Positions 43,097 through 53,670 of a stretch of 64,000 bases of DNA are shown here, piece by piece. The notes under the pieces were generated by a model that searched no databases, was not told the DNA's origin, and worked only from the letters and a program-made list of their open reading frames with translations. Location: NCBI RefSeq assembly GCF_001263415.1, contig NZ_LGTE01000009.1:36472-100471 (forward strand). Direction: 5' to 3'. Origin of the DNA: Thermincola ferriacetica. Lineage in GTDB: Bacteria > Bacillota > Thermincolia > Thermincolales > Thermincolaceae. Every line of letters begins with the position of its first letter. Positions within the stretch are counted from its first letter, which is position 1. The position numbers and the translations under genes were made by a program.

Positions 43097-44397
43097 TGAT
43101 TTGGGACCCGCATTACGAATGCATGAGCAGGGAAGATTTGCAGGCTATCCAGTTGGATCGCCTGCAGGCAACAGTTAATTATGCTTATGAAAAAGTGCCT
43201 TATTACAAGGCGCTTTTCGATGAACACGGGGTTCATCCGCAAGATATCAAACGTTTGGAAGATGTTCATAAATTGCCTTTTACCGGCAAAGAGGCCCTGG
43301 CCGAAAACTACCCTTTTGGGATGTTTGCCGTTCCCATGAAGGATGTTGTGCGGCTCCATGCGTCATCCGGAACCACCGGCAAGCAGAAAGTAGTGGGATA
43401 TACAAAACGTGATATCCGTACCTGGGCTAACCTGGTGGCGCGGATTGCGACCATGGCCGGCGTAACTGACGAAGATATTGCCCAGATTTGTTTCGGTTAC
43501 GGTTTGTTTACCGGCGGTTTTGGATTACACTATGGTCTGGAAAAAATCGGAGCAACTATAATTCCTGCCTCTACGGGGAACACAGAACGGCAAATTACCA
43601 TGATGCAGGATTTCGGGACTACCGCTTTGGTGGCCACCCCTTCTTATGCGCTTTATATGGCGGAAGTTGCTGAAGATATGGGTGTGGATACATCGAGGTT
43701 AAAGCTGCGGGTAGGGTTATTTGGGTCGGAACCTTGTACGGAAAGCATGCGCAAGGAACTGGAACGCCGCTGGCATATACGGGTTACTGACAACTATGGG
43801 CTGACGGAAATTGGTGGGCCCGGGGTAGCCGGCGAGTGTGAGTGCGGTGAAGGAATGCATATCAACGAAGACCATTTTTACCCCGAAATAATTAACCCTG
43901 AAACAGGTGAAGTATTGGGATATGGTGAAGAGGGGGAACTGGTCTTTACTTCACTGACAAGAGAGGCTTTTCCCATAATCAGGTACCGGACCAGGGACAT
44001 TTCCATGCTTATTAACGAACCGTGCAAATGCGGCCGGACAACTATCCGCATGAAAAAGTTGACGGGCCGGACCGATGACATGCTGATTATCCGGGGCGTA
44101 AATGTGTACCCGTCACAAATCGAGACGGTATTATTGGAGACGGAAGGGGTAGCCCCTCACTATCAGTTAATCGTAACCAGGAAAGGTTATATGGACGATT
44201 TGGAAGTACTGGTGGAAGTATCGGAAAATTACTTTACCGGCAAATTTAAGGAACTGGAAGAATTGGAGAGTTCTTTACGGAGCAAGCTGAACAGAACTTT
44301 GGGCATCAGCGCCAGGGTAAAACTGGTGGAATCCCGGTCAATTGAAAGGACTATGGGTAAGGCCAAACGGATTATTGACCTGCGCTCGAAAGATTAA
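43096..44397 (+). CDS. Phenylacetate-CoA ligase (PaaK-like)
   Basis: A 433-residue adenylate-forming ligase. Family marks: the P-loop-like [14 protein letters not shown], the [17 protein letters not shown] segment, YRTRDIS, and the C-terminal [19 protein letters not shown] with the hinge. Zinc-like cysteines CECGE and CKCGR are present. It links aryl acetates and CoA using ATP, or runs in reverse in amino acid fermenters. Next to iorAB it would handle arylacetyl-CoA made from aromatic amino acids. It overlaps the transporter stop by one base. Confidence 0.92.
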   Translation: MIWDPHYECMSREDLQAIQLDRLQATVNYAYEKVPYYKALFDEHGVHPQDIKRLEDVHKLPFTGKEALAENYPFGMFAVPMKDVVRLHASSGTTGKQKVVGYTKRDIRTWANLVARIATMAGVTDEDIAQICFGYGLFTGGFGLHYGLEKIGATIIPASTGNTERQITMMQDFGTTALVATPSYALYMAEVAEDMGVDTSRLKLRVGLFGSEPCTESMRKELERRWHIRVTDNYGLTEIGGPGVAGECECGEGMHINEDHFYPEIINPETGEVLGYGEEGELVFTSLTREAFPIIRYRTRDISMLINEPCKCGRTTIRMKKLTGRTDDMLIIRGVNVYPSQIETVLLETEGVAPHYQLIVTRKGYMDDLEVLVEVSENYFTGKFKELEELESSLRSKLNRTLGISARVKLVESRSIERTMGKAKRIIDLRSKD

Positions 44398-44429
44398 GAA
44401 TAGGCAAAAATTTCTCATGAGGTGAAAAG

Positions 44430-46205
44430 ATGAGGGCATTACTGACAGGGAACGAAGCAATTGCCCGAGGGGCATACGAATACGGAGTCAAAGTCGCTGT
44501 GGGATACCCCGGCACACCCAGCACGGAGATATTGGAAAATATAGCAAAATATGAAGGTATCAAAGCCCAGTGGTCGCCAAATGAAAAAGTAGCCATGGAA
44601 GTCGGCGCCGGAGCTTCTATTGGCGGGGCCAGGGTTATTGTTACAATGAAGCATGTGGGCGTAAACGTGGCGGCCGACCCGCTTTTTACTTTTTCTTATA
44701 CCGGTGTAAACGGGGGATTGGTATTAATTTCCGCCGATGACCCCGGGATGCACAGTTCACAAAATGAACAGGACAACCGTAATTATGCCAGGTTTGCCAA
44801 AATTCCCATGTTTGAGCCCAGTGACAGCGGGGAATGCAAGGAAATGATGGGGGAAGCCTTAAAGGTTAGCGAAGTATACGATACACCCGTCATGCTGAGA
44901 ACGACTACCCGCATAGCGCATTCCCAAAGCCTGGTGGAACTTAAAGAACCCGGTGAAATTACCGTTAAAGAATATGTAAAAGACAGCGGAAAATTTGTCA
45001 TGATTCCCGCCCATGCCCGGCAAAGGCGCGTTATAGTGGAGGAACGCCTGGCCCGGCTTAAAGAATATGCGGAAAGTTGTCCCTTCAATGAAATTCAGAT
45101 GAGAGATGCCAGAGTGGGCATTATTGCCAGCGGGGCAGCTTACCAGTACGTTAGAGAAGTTATGCCCAATGTATCCGTATTAAAATTGGGCATGACCTAT
45201 CCCCTGCCCGAAAAGCTGATTAAGGACTTTGCCGCCAGGGTTAAACACCTCTTCGTTGTAGAGGAGTTGGACCCATTTCTGCAGGACCAGGTTGCTCTTA
45301 TGGGATTAAAGGTCAGGGGCAAAGACCTGTTTTCCAATATTGGCGAGTTAAGTCCGAAATTAATTGCCGAGAAATTTTATTCCCTGGAAGAAACCCGTGA
45401 CTTTGTGGAAAAAGCCTTCCTGGCTCAGCCGCAGGCCTGGGCGCTGCAGGATAATATTCCTGTCAGGCCTCCTGTTATGTGCCCCGGCTGTCCGCACCGA
45501 GGAGTATTTTATGTTTTGAATAAAATGAAGCTGACTGTTATGGGCGATATTGGCTGCTACACCCTTGGCACACTGCCTCCTTTGGAAGCCATGGATGCCT
45601 GCATATGTATGGGCGCCAGCATCGGCAGCGCCTTGGGTATGGAAAAGGCCCATCCGGAAATGCGCAGTAAAATAGTATCTGTTATCGGCGATTCTACCTT
45701 TATGCATTCCGGCATCACGGGATTACTGGATATTGCTTACAATAAAGGGACCACTGCTACTATAATTTTGGATAACCGGACCACTGCCATGACCGGACAC
45801 CAGGAACATCCCGGAACAGGAAAGACCCTGCAGCAGGAGGAGACCTTTGCAGTAGATATTCCCAAACTGGTGCAGGCCTTGGGGATACGCCGCATCAAGG
45901 TAGTGGATCCCTTTGATTTGGATAACCTGCAAAAAATTTTGGCTGAGGAAACAGAAGCTGCGGAACCTTCTGTAATAATTGCGCAAAGGCCGTGCGCTTT
46001 GCTGGATAAGTCCGGTGGCAAACCCTTAACGGTCGATGCCGGTGCGTGTATCGGCTGCAAAAGGTGTATGAAATTAGGATGCCCAGCCCTGGTGGCCGGC
46101 CCTGAAAAGGTTTCCGTTAATGCCGCTCTTTGCACGGGGTGCGGATTATGTGCCCAGACCTGTAATGTAGGGGCTATCAGGAAAGAGGGTGAAGGCATTG
46201 CTTAA
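44430..46205 (+). CDS. iorA: Indolepyruvate ferredoxin oxidoreductase, alpha subunit
   Basis: A 591-residue thiamine-diphosphate enzyme subunit that, with IorB, oxidatively decarboxylates aryl pyruvates to arylacetyl-CoA and reduces ferredoxin. N-terminal pyruvate-oxidoreductase domain (GYPGTPSTEI), TPP-binding domain (GDIGCYTLG, VIGDSTFMHSG, ILDNRTTAMTGHQEHPG), and a C-terminal pair of [4Fe-4S] motifs (CIGCKRCMKLGC and CTGCGLCAQTC). The preceding CPGCPHRG is also typical. Start: ATG behind GAGGTG. Overlaps iorB. Confidence 0.95.
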   Translation: MRALLTGNEAIARGAYEYGVKVAVGYPGTPSTEILENIAKYEGIKAQWSPNEKVAMEVGAGASIGGARVIVTMKHVGVNVAADPLFTFSYTGVNGGLVLISADDPGMHSSQNEQDNRNYARFAKIPMFEPSDSGECKEMMGEALKVSEVYDTPVMLRTTTRIAHSQSLVELKEPGEITVKEYVKDSGKFVMIPAHARQRRVIVEERLARLKEYAESCPFNEIQMRDARVGIIASGAAYQYVREVMPNVSVLKLGMTYPLPEKLIKDFAARVKHLFVVEELDPFLQDQVALMGLKVRGKDLFSNIGELSPKLIAEKFYSLEETRDFVEKAFLAQPQAWALQDNIPVRPPVMCPGCPHRGVFYVLNKMKLTVMGDIGCYTLGTLPPLEAMDACICMGASIGSALGMEKAHPEMRSKIVSVIGDSTFMHSGITGLLDIAYNKGTTATIILDNRTTAMTGHQEHPGTGKTLQQEETFAVDIPKLVQALGIRRIKVVDPFDLDNLQKILAEETEAAEPSVIIAQRPCALLDKSGGKPLTVDAGACIGCKRCMKLGCPALVAGPEKVSVNAALCTGCGLCAQTCNVGAIRKEGEGIA

Positions 46206-46776
46206 AGAAATGAACATTTTAATAGTAGGCGTAGGGGGGCAGGGAACTATCCTGGCCAGCAAAATTTTAGCCGATGTTGCCCAGCAGCAGGGATATGACG
46301 TAAAGGTTTCCGAGATACATGGGATGGCCCAGCGGGGGGGTAGTGTTGTTACCCAGGTACGCATGGGTGAAAAGATTTATGCGCCGATAATTTCCGAAGG
46401 GCAGGCTGATATAATTTTGGCTTTTGAGCAGCTTGAAGCCTTGAGATGGGTGCATTTCCTGAAAGAAGAAGGTACTCTAATTGTTAACAGGCAGGTTATC
46501 GAACCGGTACCTGTATTACTCGGCCTGCAGCCTTATCCGGCAGGTATTATAGAAAAATTAAAGGCCCACGTAAAAGACGTAATTGACCTGGATGCTTTGG
46601 ACATTGCCGGTAAGTGCGGCAACAAAAAGGCGGTTAATGTGGTCCTGATGGGAGTTTTGGCCAAAAAAATGAACATACCCAGGGAAGTATGGGACAGGGC
46701 TTTAGATAACAAGGTTCCGGCCAGGTTCCTTGAATTAAATAAGCAGGCCTTTGAGGCCGGCTGGATGGCAGGCTAA
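46198..46776 (+). CDS. iorB: Indolepyruvate ferredoxin oxidoreductase, beta subunit
   Basis: About 192 residues, a gamma-type pyruvate oxidoreductase domain with the N-terminal NILIVGVGGQGTILASKIL nucleotide-binding loop and MAQRGGSVVTQVR. The start is uncertain: TTG at 46198 has GAGGG at good spacing, ATG at 46210 has a weak site, and GTG at 46189 sits too close to its ribosome site. All choices keep the whole domain. It overlaps the iorA 3' end by 8 bp, so the two are translationally coupled. Confidence 0.93.
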   Translation: MLKEMNILIVGVGGQGTILASKILADVAQQQGYDVKVSEIHGMAQRGGSVVTQVRMGEKIYAPIISEGQADIILAFEQLEALRWVHFLKEEGTLIVNRQVIEPVPVLLGLQPYPAGIIEKLKAHVKDVIDLDALDIAGKCGNKKAVNVVLMGVLAKKMNIPREVWDRALDNKVPARFLELNKQAFEAGWMAG

Positions 46777-46786
46777 AGGTATTGGG

Positions 46787-46816
46787 GGGCTGTCTCAAAA
46801 TGAATTGAGACAGCCC
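46787..46816 (+). terminator. Hairpin after iorB
   Basis: A 12-bp exact stem GGGCTGTCTCAA/TTGAGACAGCCC with a 6-nt loop, followed by a weak T tract (GAATTTAT). Confidence 0.75.
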
Positions 46817-46832
46817 TGAATTTATCTAACTT

Positions 46833-46862
46833 TTGTGAAAAAATACATCTTTCTGGTATAAT
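46833..46862 (+). promoter_or_regulatory. Sigma-A promoter for the DUF1934-argS pair
   Basis: TTGTGA (46833-46838), 18 bp and TATAAT (46857-46862), 34 bp before the first start codon. Confidence 0.65.
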
Positions 46863-46895
46863 ATAATATTGAAAAAAAAAGAAAGGCCGAGGATA

Positions 46896-47351
46896 ATGCG
46901 AAAGGATATTTTGGTCACGGTAAAAGCCAAGCAAATCAATGAATATGGGGAAGAAGACAGTCAGGATTTTTTTACGACGGGCACTCTCTTTCAAAAGAAA
47001 GGCGCTTTTTTTATTGTTTATAACGAATCGGAAGTAACCGGGATGGCGGGAACCACCACTTCCCTGAAAGTGGAGCCAAACAGGGTCACTCTTAACCGCA
47101 TGGGCTCATCGGAACAAAAACAGGTTTTTGAAGAGGGTTTGAAACATCGGGGAAATTACATCACCCCTTACGGGGGTCTGTCTGTGGCTGTGCTGCCTTC
47201 CAGGGTAGAGGTTAACTTGACAGACACAGGGGGAAGTATTAAGCTAGAATATGAATTGGAAGTGGAAAACCAAAAAATAAGTGATAATGCTTTGATTATT
47301 ACTGTCAGGGAGGCCGGAAATGAAAAGTGTTCTGGAAAGACTGAAAGATAA
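46896..47351 (+). CDS. DUF1934 family beta-barrel protein (YwiB-like)
   Basis: About 151 residues of small beta-barrel fold, related to Bacillus YwiB, whose gene also precedes argS. It starts KDILVTVKAKQ and contains the family's GTLFQKKGAFFIVYNESE. Function unknown; a lipocalin-like fold has been proposed for the family. The ATG at 46896 is preferred over 46869 because CCGAGGAT lies just before it. The 3' end overlaps argS by 32 bp. Confidence 0.85.
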   Translation: MRKDILVTVKAKQINEYGEEDSQDFFTTGTLFQKKGAFFIVYNESEVTGMAGTTTSLKVEPNRVTLNRMGSSEQKQVFEEGLKHRGNYITPYGGLSVAVLPSRVEVNLTDTGGSIKLEYELEVENQKISDNALIITVREAGNEKCSGKTER

Positions 47352-49005
47352 TCTTATTGAAGTAATCAAAATTGCGGTTATAAAAGCAAAAGAGGCGGGA
47401 GATATCTCCTTTGAAGAAATTCCTGATTTTGTTTTAGAGGTGCCAAGGGAGAGGGGGCATGGCGATTTTGCCACCAATATTGCCATGTTGTTGACCAGGC
47501 AGGCCAGAATGGCGCCGCGGCAAATTGCGGAAGCGATTGTCAAACAACTTGATAAGTCTGATTTGCCCATTGTTAACATAGAAGTAGCTGGGCCGGGGTT
47601 TATTAATTTTTACCTAAGTGCAGAATGGTTATATGATGTTTTGCCGGAGATAGAGGACCAGGGAGCTAAATACGGTTACAGTTCCGTAGGAAATGGCCTT
47701 AAAGTCCAGGTTGAATTTGTCAGCGCCAACCCTACCGGGCTTTTACATATGGGCAATGCCAGGGGGGCCGCTTTGGGCGACAGTATGGCCAGCCTGCTGG
47801 CGGCTGCCGGTTTCGACGTACAAAGAGAGTTTTATATAAATGATGCCGGTAACCAGATCGAAAACTTCGGCAAATCGCTGGAGGCGAGGTATTTCCAACT
47901 TCTTGGCCGGGACGTGGCTTTTCCGGAAGACGGATACCACGGGCAGGATATTATAGATACGGTGCAGGGAATCATTGACCGGGAAGGGAATAAATACCTT
48001 TCTTTGGATTCCCGGTTAAGAAGGGAATTACTGGTCAAGGAGGCCCTAAATGAAAAACTGGACGGTATCAGGAAGTCTCTGGCAGATTTTGGCGTGAAAT
48101 ACGATGTTTGGTTCAGTGAACAAACCCTACATGATTCCGGCGCGGTGGAACAGGTTTTAAATGAACTGCGGGAAAAAGGTTACATATACGAGCATGAGGG
48201 CGCATTGTGGTTTAAAGCTACAGAGTTTGGGGACGAAAAGGATGAAGTAGTGGTTCGCAGTAATGGGACACCGACTTATTTTGCAGCGGACATAGCTTAT
48301 CATAAAAACAAGTTTGACCGCGGGTTTCAGTGGGTCATCAATATCTGGGGAGCGGACCATCATGGACATGTCAACCGCTTAAAAGGAGCCATGCAGGCTT
48401 TGGGATATGACCCTGACAAACTTCAGGTTGTTATAATGCAGTTAGTCCGGTTGTTCCGAGGCGGGGAAATCGTCAGGATGTCCAAACGCAGCGGCGAGTT
48501 TGTGACCCTGGATGACCTGGTGGAGGAAGTGGGTAAAGATGCGGCCAGATATTTCTTTGTTATGAGAAGTCCTGACAGCCATTTGGATTTTGATATGGAC
48601 CTGGCCAAGTCTAAATCTAATGATAACCCTGTTTATTATATCCAGTATGCGCATGCCAGAATTTGTAGCATTTTCAGGCAAGTACAGGAAAGCGGTATTT
48701 CTGTTCCTTCGGCCCGAAACATAAATCCTGCCGTCCTGAAGCAAGCTGCGGAACTGGAACTATTGCGCAAGCTGGCCGATTTTCCGACAGAAGTGGCGGA
48801 AGCGGCTGTTAACCTGGAGCCGCATAGAATGGCTCGCTACCTGCATGAATTAGCAGGCATTTTCCACAGTTTTTATAACAGTAACCGGGTTATAATCGAA
48901 GACAAAGACATCCGGGATGCCAGGTTAGTTTTAGTCAAGTCTGTTCAGCAGGTATTAAAGACAGGTCTTGCTTTGTTAGGCTTGACGGCGCCGGAAAGCA
49001 TGTAA
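47320..49005 (+). CDS. argS: Arginyl-tRNA synthetase
   Basis: A 561-residue class I aminoacyl-tRNA synthetase charging tRNA-Arg. An N-terminal additional domain (about 1-110) is followed by the HIGH-equivalent HMGN in NPTGLLHMGNARG, the KMSKS-equivalent MSKRSG in IVRMSKRSGEFVTLDDL, and a C-terminal DALR anticodon-binding domain. Length is normal for the short bacterial form. It starts inside the DUF1934 gene behind GGAGGCCGG. No T-box is seen upstream. Confidence 0.97.
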   Translation: MKSVLERLKDNLIEVIKIAVIKAKEAGDISFEEIPDFVLEVPRERGHGDFATNIAMLLTRQARMAPRQIAEAIVKQLDKSDLPIVNIEVAGPGFINFYLSAEWLYDVLPEIEDQGAKYGYSSVGNGLKVQVEFVSANPTGLLHMGNARGAALGDSMASLLAAAGFDVQREFYINDAGNQIENFGKSLEARYFQLLGRDVAFPEDGYHGQDIIDTVQGIIDREGNKYLSLDSRLRRELLVKEALNEKLDGIRKSLADFGVKYDVWFSEQTLHDSGAVEQVLNELREKGYIYEHEGALWFKATEFGDEKDEVVVRSNGTPTYFAADIAYHKNKFDRGFQWVINIWGADHHGHVNRLKGAMQALGYDPDKLQVVIMQLVRLFRGGEIVRMSKRSGEFVTLDDLVEEVGKDAARYFFVMRSPDSHLDFDMDLAKSKSNDNPVYYIQYAHARICSIFRQVQESGISVPSARNINPAVLKQAAELELLRKLADFPTEVAEAAVNLEPHRMARYLHELAGIFHSFYNSNRVIIEDKDIRDARLVLVKSVQQVLKTGLALLGLTAPESM

Positions 49006-49120
49006 GATATTACTACAATTTTCGCCAATTTTTTTCAATTTCAGAAGGAAATTGTTCCCACCGGGTAGAATATCATCACCATATCTTTAATCCGGCTGCG
49101 GCCGTTTGGAAGGTGATGAT

Positions 49121-49408
49121 ATGGGCAATACGGTTGGTTTACATGCTCAGATGTCTGAAGTGGATTTAGCCCACGCTATTTTAAAAGCAAAGGGTCAACC
49201 ACTTTATTACAGGGAATTGATAGAGCAGGTGTTGGAAGTAAAACCGGTGACAGGAAAAGACCTGGGACATATTATAGCCGGAATTCACACAGAACTGAAT
49301 CTCGATGGGCGATTTGTCCATATTGGCCATGGTGTATGGGGCCTGCGGGAATGGGCGCCGGACAAAGGTACACATATCGAATCGTTAGATGACGATTATG
49401 ACAATTAA
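49121..49408 (+). CDS. rpoE: RNA polymerase delta subunit (RpoE), short form
   Basis: A 95-residue protein consisting of the HARE-HTH domain (MSEVDLAHAILKAKGQPLYY...GVWGLREW) and only a stub of the acidic tail (SLDDDYDN). Bacillus RpoE has some 170 residues, with a long Asp/Glu-rich tail that displaces RNA from polymerase. Loss of that tail should change its effect. Identity is supported by position directly before pyrG, as in Bacillus. The ATG at 49121 is chosen with GGAAGGTGAT upstream. Confidence 0.85.
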   Translation: MGNTVGLHAQMSEVDLAHAILKAKGQPLYYRELIEQVLEVKPVTGKDLGHIIAGIHTELNLDGRFVHIGHGVWGLREWAPDKGTHIESLDDDYDN

Positions 49409-49435
49409 AATTGCGTGGAAACACCACGCAATTTT
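49407..49435 (+). terminator. Terminator overlapping the rpoE stop codon
   Basis: A 12-bp exact stem AAAATTGCGTGG/CCACGCAATTTT with a 5-nt loop. The right arm ends in TTTT. The A-rich base lets it act on either strand. Confidence 0.8.
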
Positions 49436-49437
49436 GC

Positions 49438-49467
49438 TTGACAGGCATTTATTGAACAAGATAGAAT
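49438..49467 (+). promoter_or_regulatory. Sigma-A promoter of pyrG
   Basis: TTGACA (49438-49443), 18 bp and TAGAAT (49462-49467), 59 bp before the start codon. The Bacillus-type run of G's and attenuator hairpin of pyrG leaders are not seen. Confidence 0.8.
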
Positions 49468-49478
49468 GTTATAGATAG

Positions 49479-51162
<1,684 letters not shown>

Positions 51163-51278
51163 CTTTGCGTAAATTCGGACCAAATACATATTTATACAAG
51201 ATATTTAGTTCAGTTGCGGGGAATTTTAATATTATGGGTTTGATAAATTGTTTAATGATCCATAAGGAGGGTTTTATA

Positions 51279-52226
51279 GTGCAGAAAAAGCTGGTCGTTG
51301 GTATTATTCTGGGCATATGCATTTTATCTCTGGTTATTGCCCTGGCTGTGGAACCGGGAGAAAAACCGCTGATTTCCGGCCCAAAGTACGATAACGCTAT
51401 CGGGCTGATTTCCATAGAAGGGCCCATCACGGGTGGTGATGCGGGAGGACTTTTTGAAGTTAGCGCCGGCGCAGAATCAATAATGGAACAACTGCGGGAG
51501 GCCGCCAGGGATAAATCATTGAAGGCGGTGATTATCAGAATTAACAGTCCCGGGGGAACTGTTGCCGCTTCCCAGGAAATTGGGGAAGAAGTTGAAAAAG
51601 TCCGCAAAGCCGGGAAAAAAGTTGTAATCTCTATGGGAGATGTAGCCGCTTCGGGAGGATACTGGATTGCTGCCAAGGGTGATAAAATTGTGGCCAATCC
51701 GGGTACTGTTACCGGGAGTATCGGGGTTATTATGGAATCCCTGAATATGTCTGACTTATATAACAAAGTAGGGATAGCCGACCAATCAATAAAAAGCGGC
51801 GCCCACAAGGATATGGGCAGTCCAAGCAGGCCGTTAACCCAGGAAGAAAAGGTTATATTGCAGTCGATGGTTGACGACATGTTTAACCAATTTGTTGATG
51901 TAGTGGCCAAGGGACGCCGGATGAAAAGAGAAGATGTGTTAAAAATTGCTGACGGACGGGTTTTTACCGGGCGACAGGCAAAATCACTGGGCTTGGTTGA
52001 CGAACTGGGGAATTATTATGACGCCGTCAGATTAACTGCCAAACTGGCCGGTATAAAAGGCGAACCGGAAGTGGTTGAATTGAAGCCGAAAGATCCATGG
52101 GCAAGCTTTTTTGGTAAAGCAATGCTAAGCTTTGGTATTAGAGATTATGAAGGGATTCTGAAAGCGGCAGAGACCAGGGATTTGCCCAGATACATGTTGC
52201 TATGGCCTGATCTGTTAAGACGGTAA
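51279..52226 (+). CDS. sppA: Signal peptide peptidase SppA
   Basis: A 315-residue membrane-anchored serine protease degrading leftover signal peptides. One N-terminal membrane helix (about 4-24). The catalytic dyad is the Ser in DVAASGGYWIAAKGD and the Lys in IKSGAHKDMGSP, preceded by RINSPGGTVAASQE. It is the single-domain form typical of Gram-positives. Start: GTG at 51279 behind AAGGAGGG; an open frame runs 38 codons further upstream but lacks a ribosome site. It interrupts the Bacillus-like pyrG-spo0F order. Confidence 0.93.
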   Translation: MQKKLVVGIILGICILSLVIALAVEPGEKPLISGPKYDNAIGLISIEGPITGGDAGGLFEVSAGAESIMEQLREAARDKSLKAVIIRINSPGGTVAASQEIGEEVEKVRKAGKKVVISMGDVAASGGYWIAAKGDKIVANPGTVTGSIGVIMESLNMSDLYNKVGIADQSIKSGAHKDMGSPSRPLTQEEKVILQSMVDDMFNQFVDVVAKGRRMKREDVLKIADGRVFTGRQAKSLGLVDELGNYYDAVRLTAKLAGIKGEPEVVELKPKDPWASFFGKAMLSFGIRDYEGILKAAETRDLPRYMLLWPDLLRR

Positions 52227-52240
52227 GAGGGTGAATATAA

Positions 52241-52924
52241 ATGGAAGATATGAATGAGACTGTGGAAACAGTACCTGCCTCTGTAAATATTACCTTTACC
52301 GAACTTATTTATGGAACGTTATTTAAGCCTGGTGAAACATTCCGTAAAGTAGCCAAGGCAAAGCCGGTTTTTAAATGTTTCCTGGTATTTAGTGGGGTAA
52401 TATTACTAAATATGCTCACCGGCATTATTTTAGCGCCACATTCGCTGGCGAAAGGTGGATTACCTGCGAACCTTGCTGAAGTTATTGGGGGCATACTGCC
52501 TTTTTTGGCGATTATCGGAGCCGTTTTTGCATATTTGAACTGGGTTGTGCTGGCAGGGTTGTTTAGTTTATTCGCGGAGTTTTTTACTGGTCAGGGTTCG
52601 GCTCTTGGGATTTTCAGCGTGATGGGATTGGTAGAACTGCCAAGGCTGGCGACTTTACCGTTGCAAGTAATCGGAGTGGTAAGTGGCAAACCTTTTCTGA
52701 CGACCTTTTTTTCAATCTTGGCTGGGTTTATTTACTTTATCTGGTGGGCTGTGCTTATGGTGATTGGCATTAGAGAGGCCCATTCCTTAACAACAGGTAG
52801 GGCAGTTGCTGTTGTTGCGGCGCCCGTATTTTTGATAGCTTTAGCATTAATAGTTATTTCCATAGCCGGGCTTGGGCTGATGATGCCGCTGTTGAATGTA
52901 TTAAATGCAGGTGGAATAATGTAG
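52241..52924 (+). CDS. YIP1-family integral membrane protein
   Basis: 227 residues with about five hydrophobic segments, after a 20-residue acidic N-terminus. The segment LIYGTLFKPGETFRKVAKAKP and the following helices match the Yip1/DUF1282 membrane family. Function unknown. It lies 15 bp after sppA behind AAGAGGG, so the two are probably one operon. No catalytic residues are apparent. Confidence 0.75.
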   Translation: MEDMNETVETVPASVNITFTELIYGTLFKPGETFRKVAKAKPVFKCFLVFSGVILLNMLTGIILAPHSLAKGGLPANLAEVIGGILPFLAIIGAVFAYLNWVVLAGLFSLFAEFFTGQGSALGIFSVMGLVELPRLATLPLQVIGVVSGKPFLTTFFSILAGFIYFIWWAVLMVIGIREAHSLTTGRAVAVVAAPVFLIALALIVISIAGLGLMMPLLNVLNAGGIM

Positions 52925-52954
52925 GGGTAAAAAGGTATTAAATGGAGGTCAAAA

Positions 52955-52963
52955 TTTGTCGAA
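52955..52963 (+). promoter_or_regulatory. Spo0A box upstream of spo0F
   Basis: TTTGTCGAA fits the Spo0A-binding consensus TTTGTCRAA exactly. It lies about 150 bp before spo0F, whose Bacillus counterpart is controlled by Spo0A and sigma-H. Confidence 0.55.
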
Positions 52964-52964
52964 A

Positions 52965-52995
52965 AACAGCGCAATATTTTGCGTTGTTTTTTTTT
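52965..52995 (+). terminator. Terminator after the YIP1-like gene
   Basis: AACAGCGCAA/TTGCGTTGTT (10 bp, one G-T pair) with loop TATT, running into nine T's. Confidence 0.8.
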
Positions 52996-53002
52996 GCAAT
53001 TA

Positions 53003-53031
53003 GCAGGATAATACAATGCTCTTACCGAAAT
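53003..53031 (+). promoter_or_regulatory. Possible sigma-H promoter of spo0F
   Basis: GCAGGATAA (-35, fitting RNAGGAWWW) and CGAAAT (-10, near HGAAT) are about 14 bp apart. A small inverted repeat AAATAGC/GCTATTT lies just downstream (53040-53061). Suggestive only. Confidence 0.35.
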
Positions 53032-53106
53032 AAATGCATAAATAGCAATATCTAGCTATTTCATACAAATGAAAACCCTACCCGACCTTGAAAGAAGGTG
53101 GAACCG

Positions 53107-53490
53107 GTGACAAAAAAAGTGGAGCTTTTGGTTGTGGACGACCAGATAGGTGTAAGGCGGCTTCTGTTTGAGGCTTTTCGACAGGATGATTATAATGTGG
53201 AACTGGCCGGCAGCGGCCTTGAGGCTATAGATAAAATAAAGCAAAAAAAGCCGGATGTAATTTTGATGGACATGAAGATGCCGGGTATGAACGGCCTGGA
53301 AACATTAAAAGAAATAAAGAAATTAGATTTCAATCCTAATATAATAATGATGACGGCATATGGCGAAGTGGATATAGTTTCCGAAGCGATGAATCTGGGA
53401 GTAAAAGAATATGTCACCAAACCTTTTGATATTAACGAATTACGGGAAATGGTAAAAAAAGTGGTGGAAAACAGCGAAAAGGCCAGTTAG
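53107..53490 (+). CDS. spo0F: Sporulation response regulator Spo0F
   Basis: A 127-residue single receiver domain with no output domain, the phosphotransfer link of the sporulation phosphorelay. The acidic pair is in LLVVDDQIGVRRLL, the phospho-acceptor Asp in DVILMDMKMPGMNGLE, then the Thr in IIMMTAYGE and the Lys in VKEYVTKPFDINEL. Length and position (pyrG upstream, fba downstream) match Bacillus spo0F (124 residues). The GTG at 53107 has AAGGTGG at good spacing; GTG 53098 would overlap it. Confidence 0.9.
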   Translation: MTKKVELLVVDDQIGVRRLLFEAFRQDDYNVELAGSGLEAIDKIKQKKPDVILMDMKMPGMNGLETLKEIKKLDFNPNIIMMTAYGEVDIVSEAMNLGVKEYVTKPFDINELREMVKKVVENSEKAS

Positions 53491-53491
53491 G

Positions 53492-53526
53492 AAGTTTGTC
53501 CGGTTTAAAGGACAAACTTTTTTTTT
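53492..53526 (+). terminator. Terminator of spo0F
   Basis: AAGTTTGTCC/GGACAAACTT (10 bp exact), an 8-nt loop and nine T's. Confidence 0.88.
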
Positions 53527-53670
53527 AGCGTGCTGTCCTATCTTAGATTAAGGAGTTACAATAAAACTGCCATTAAGCTTGCCAAAGCTAATAAGAGGAT
53601 ATCAATAGTGCGCAAAAAAGAGGAATTTTTTGTTTAGTGGCGAAGTAAGAATACTTGAGGAGGTCATTCT

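Noticed and set aside
51165..51278. N-terminal extension of SppA
   Set aside because: The frame is open upstream of GTG 51279, but a strong AAGGAGGG sits just before that GTG and the extension has no signal-peptide character.
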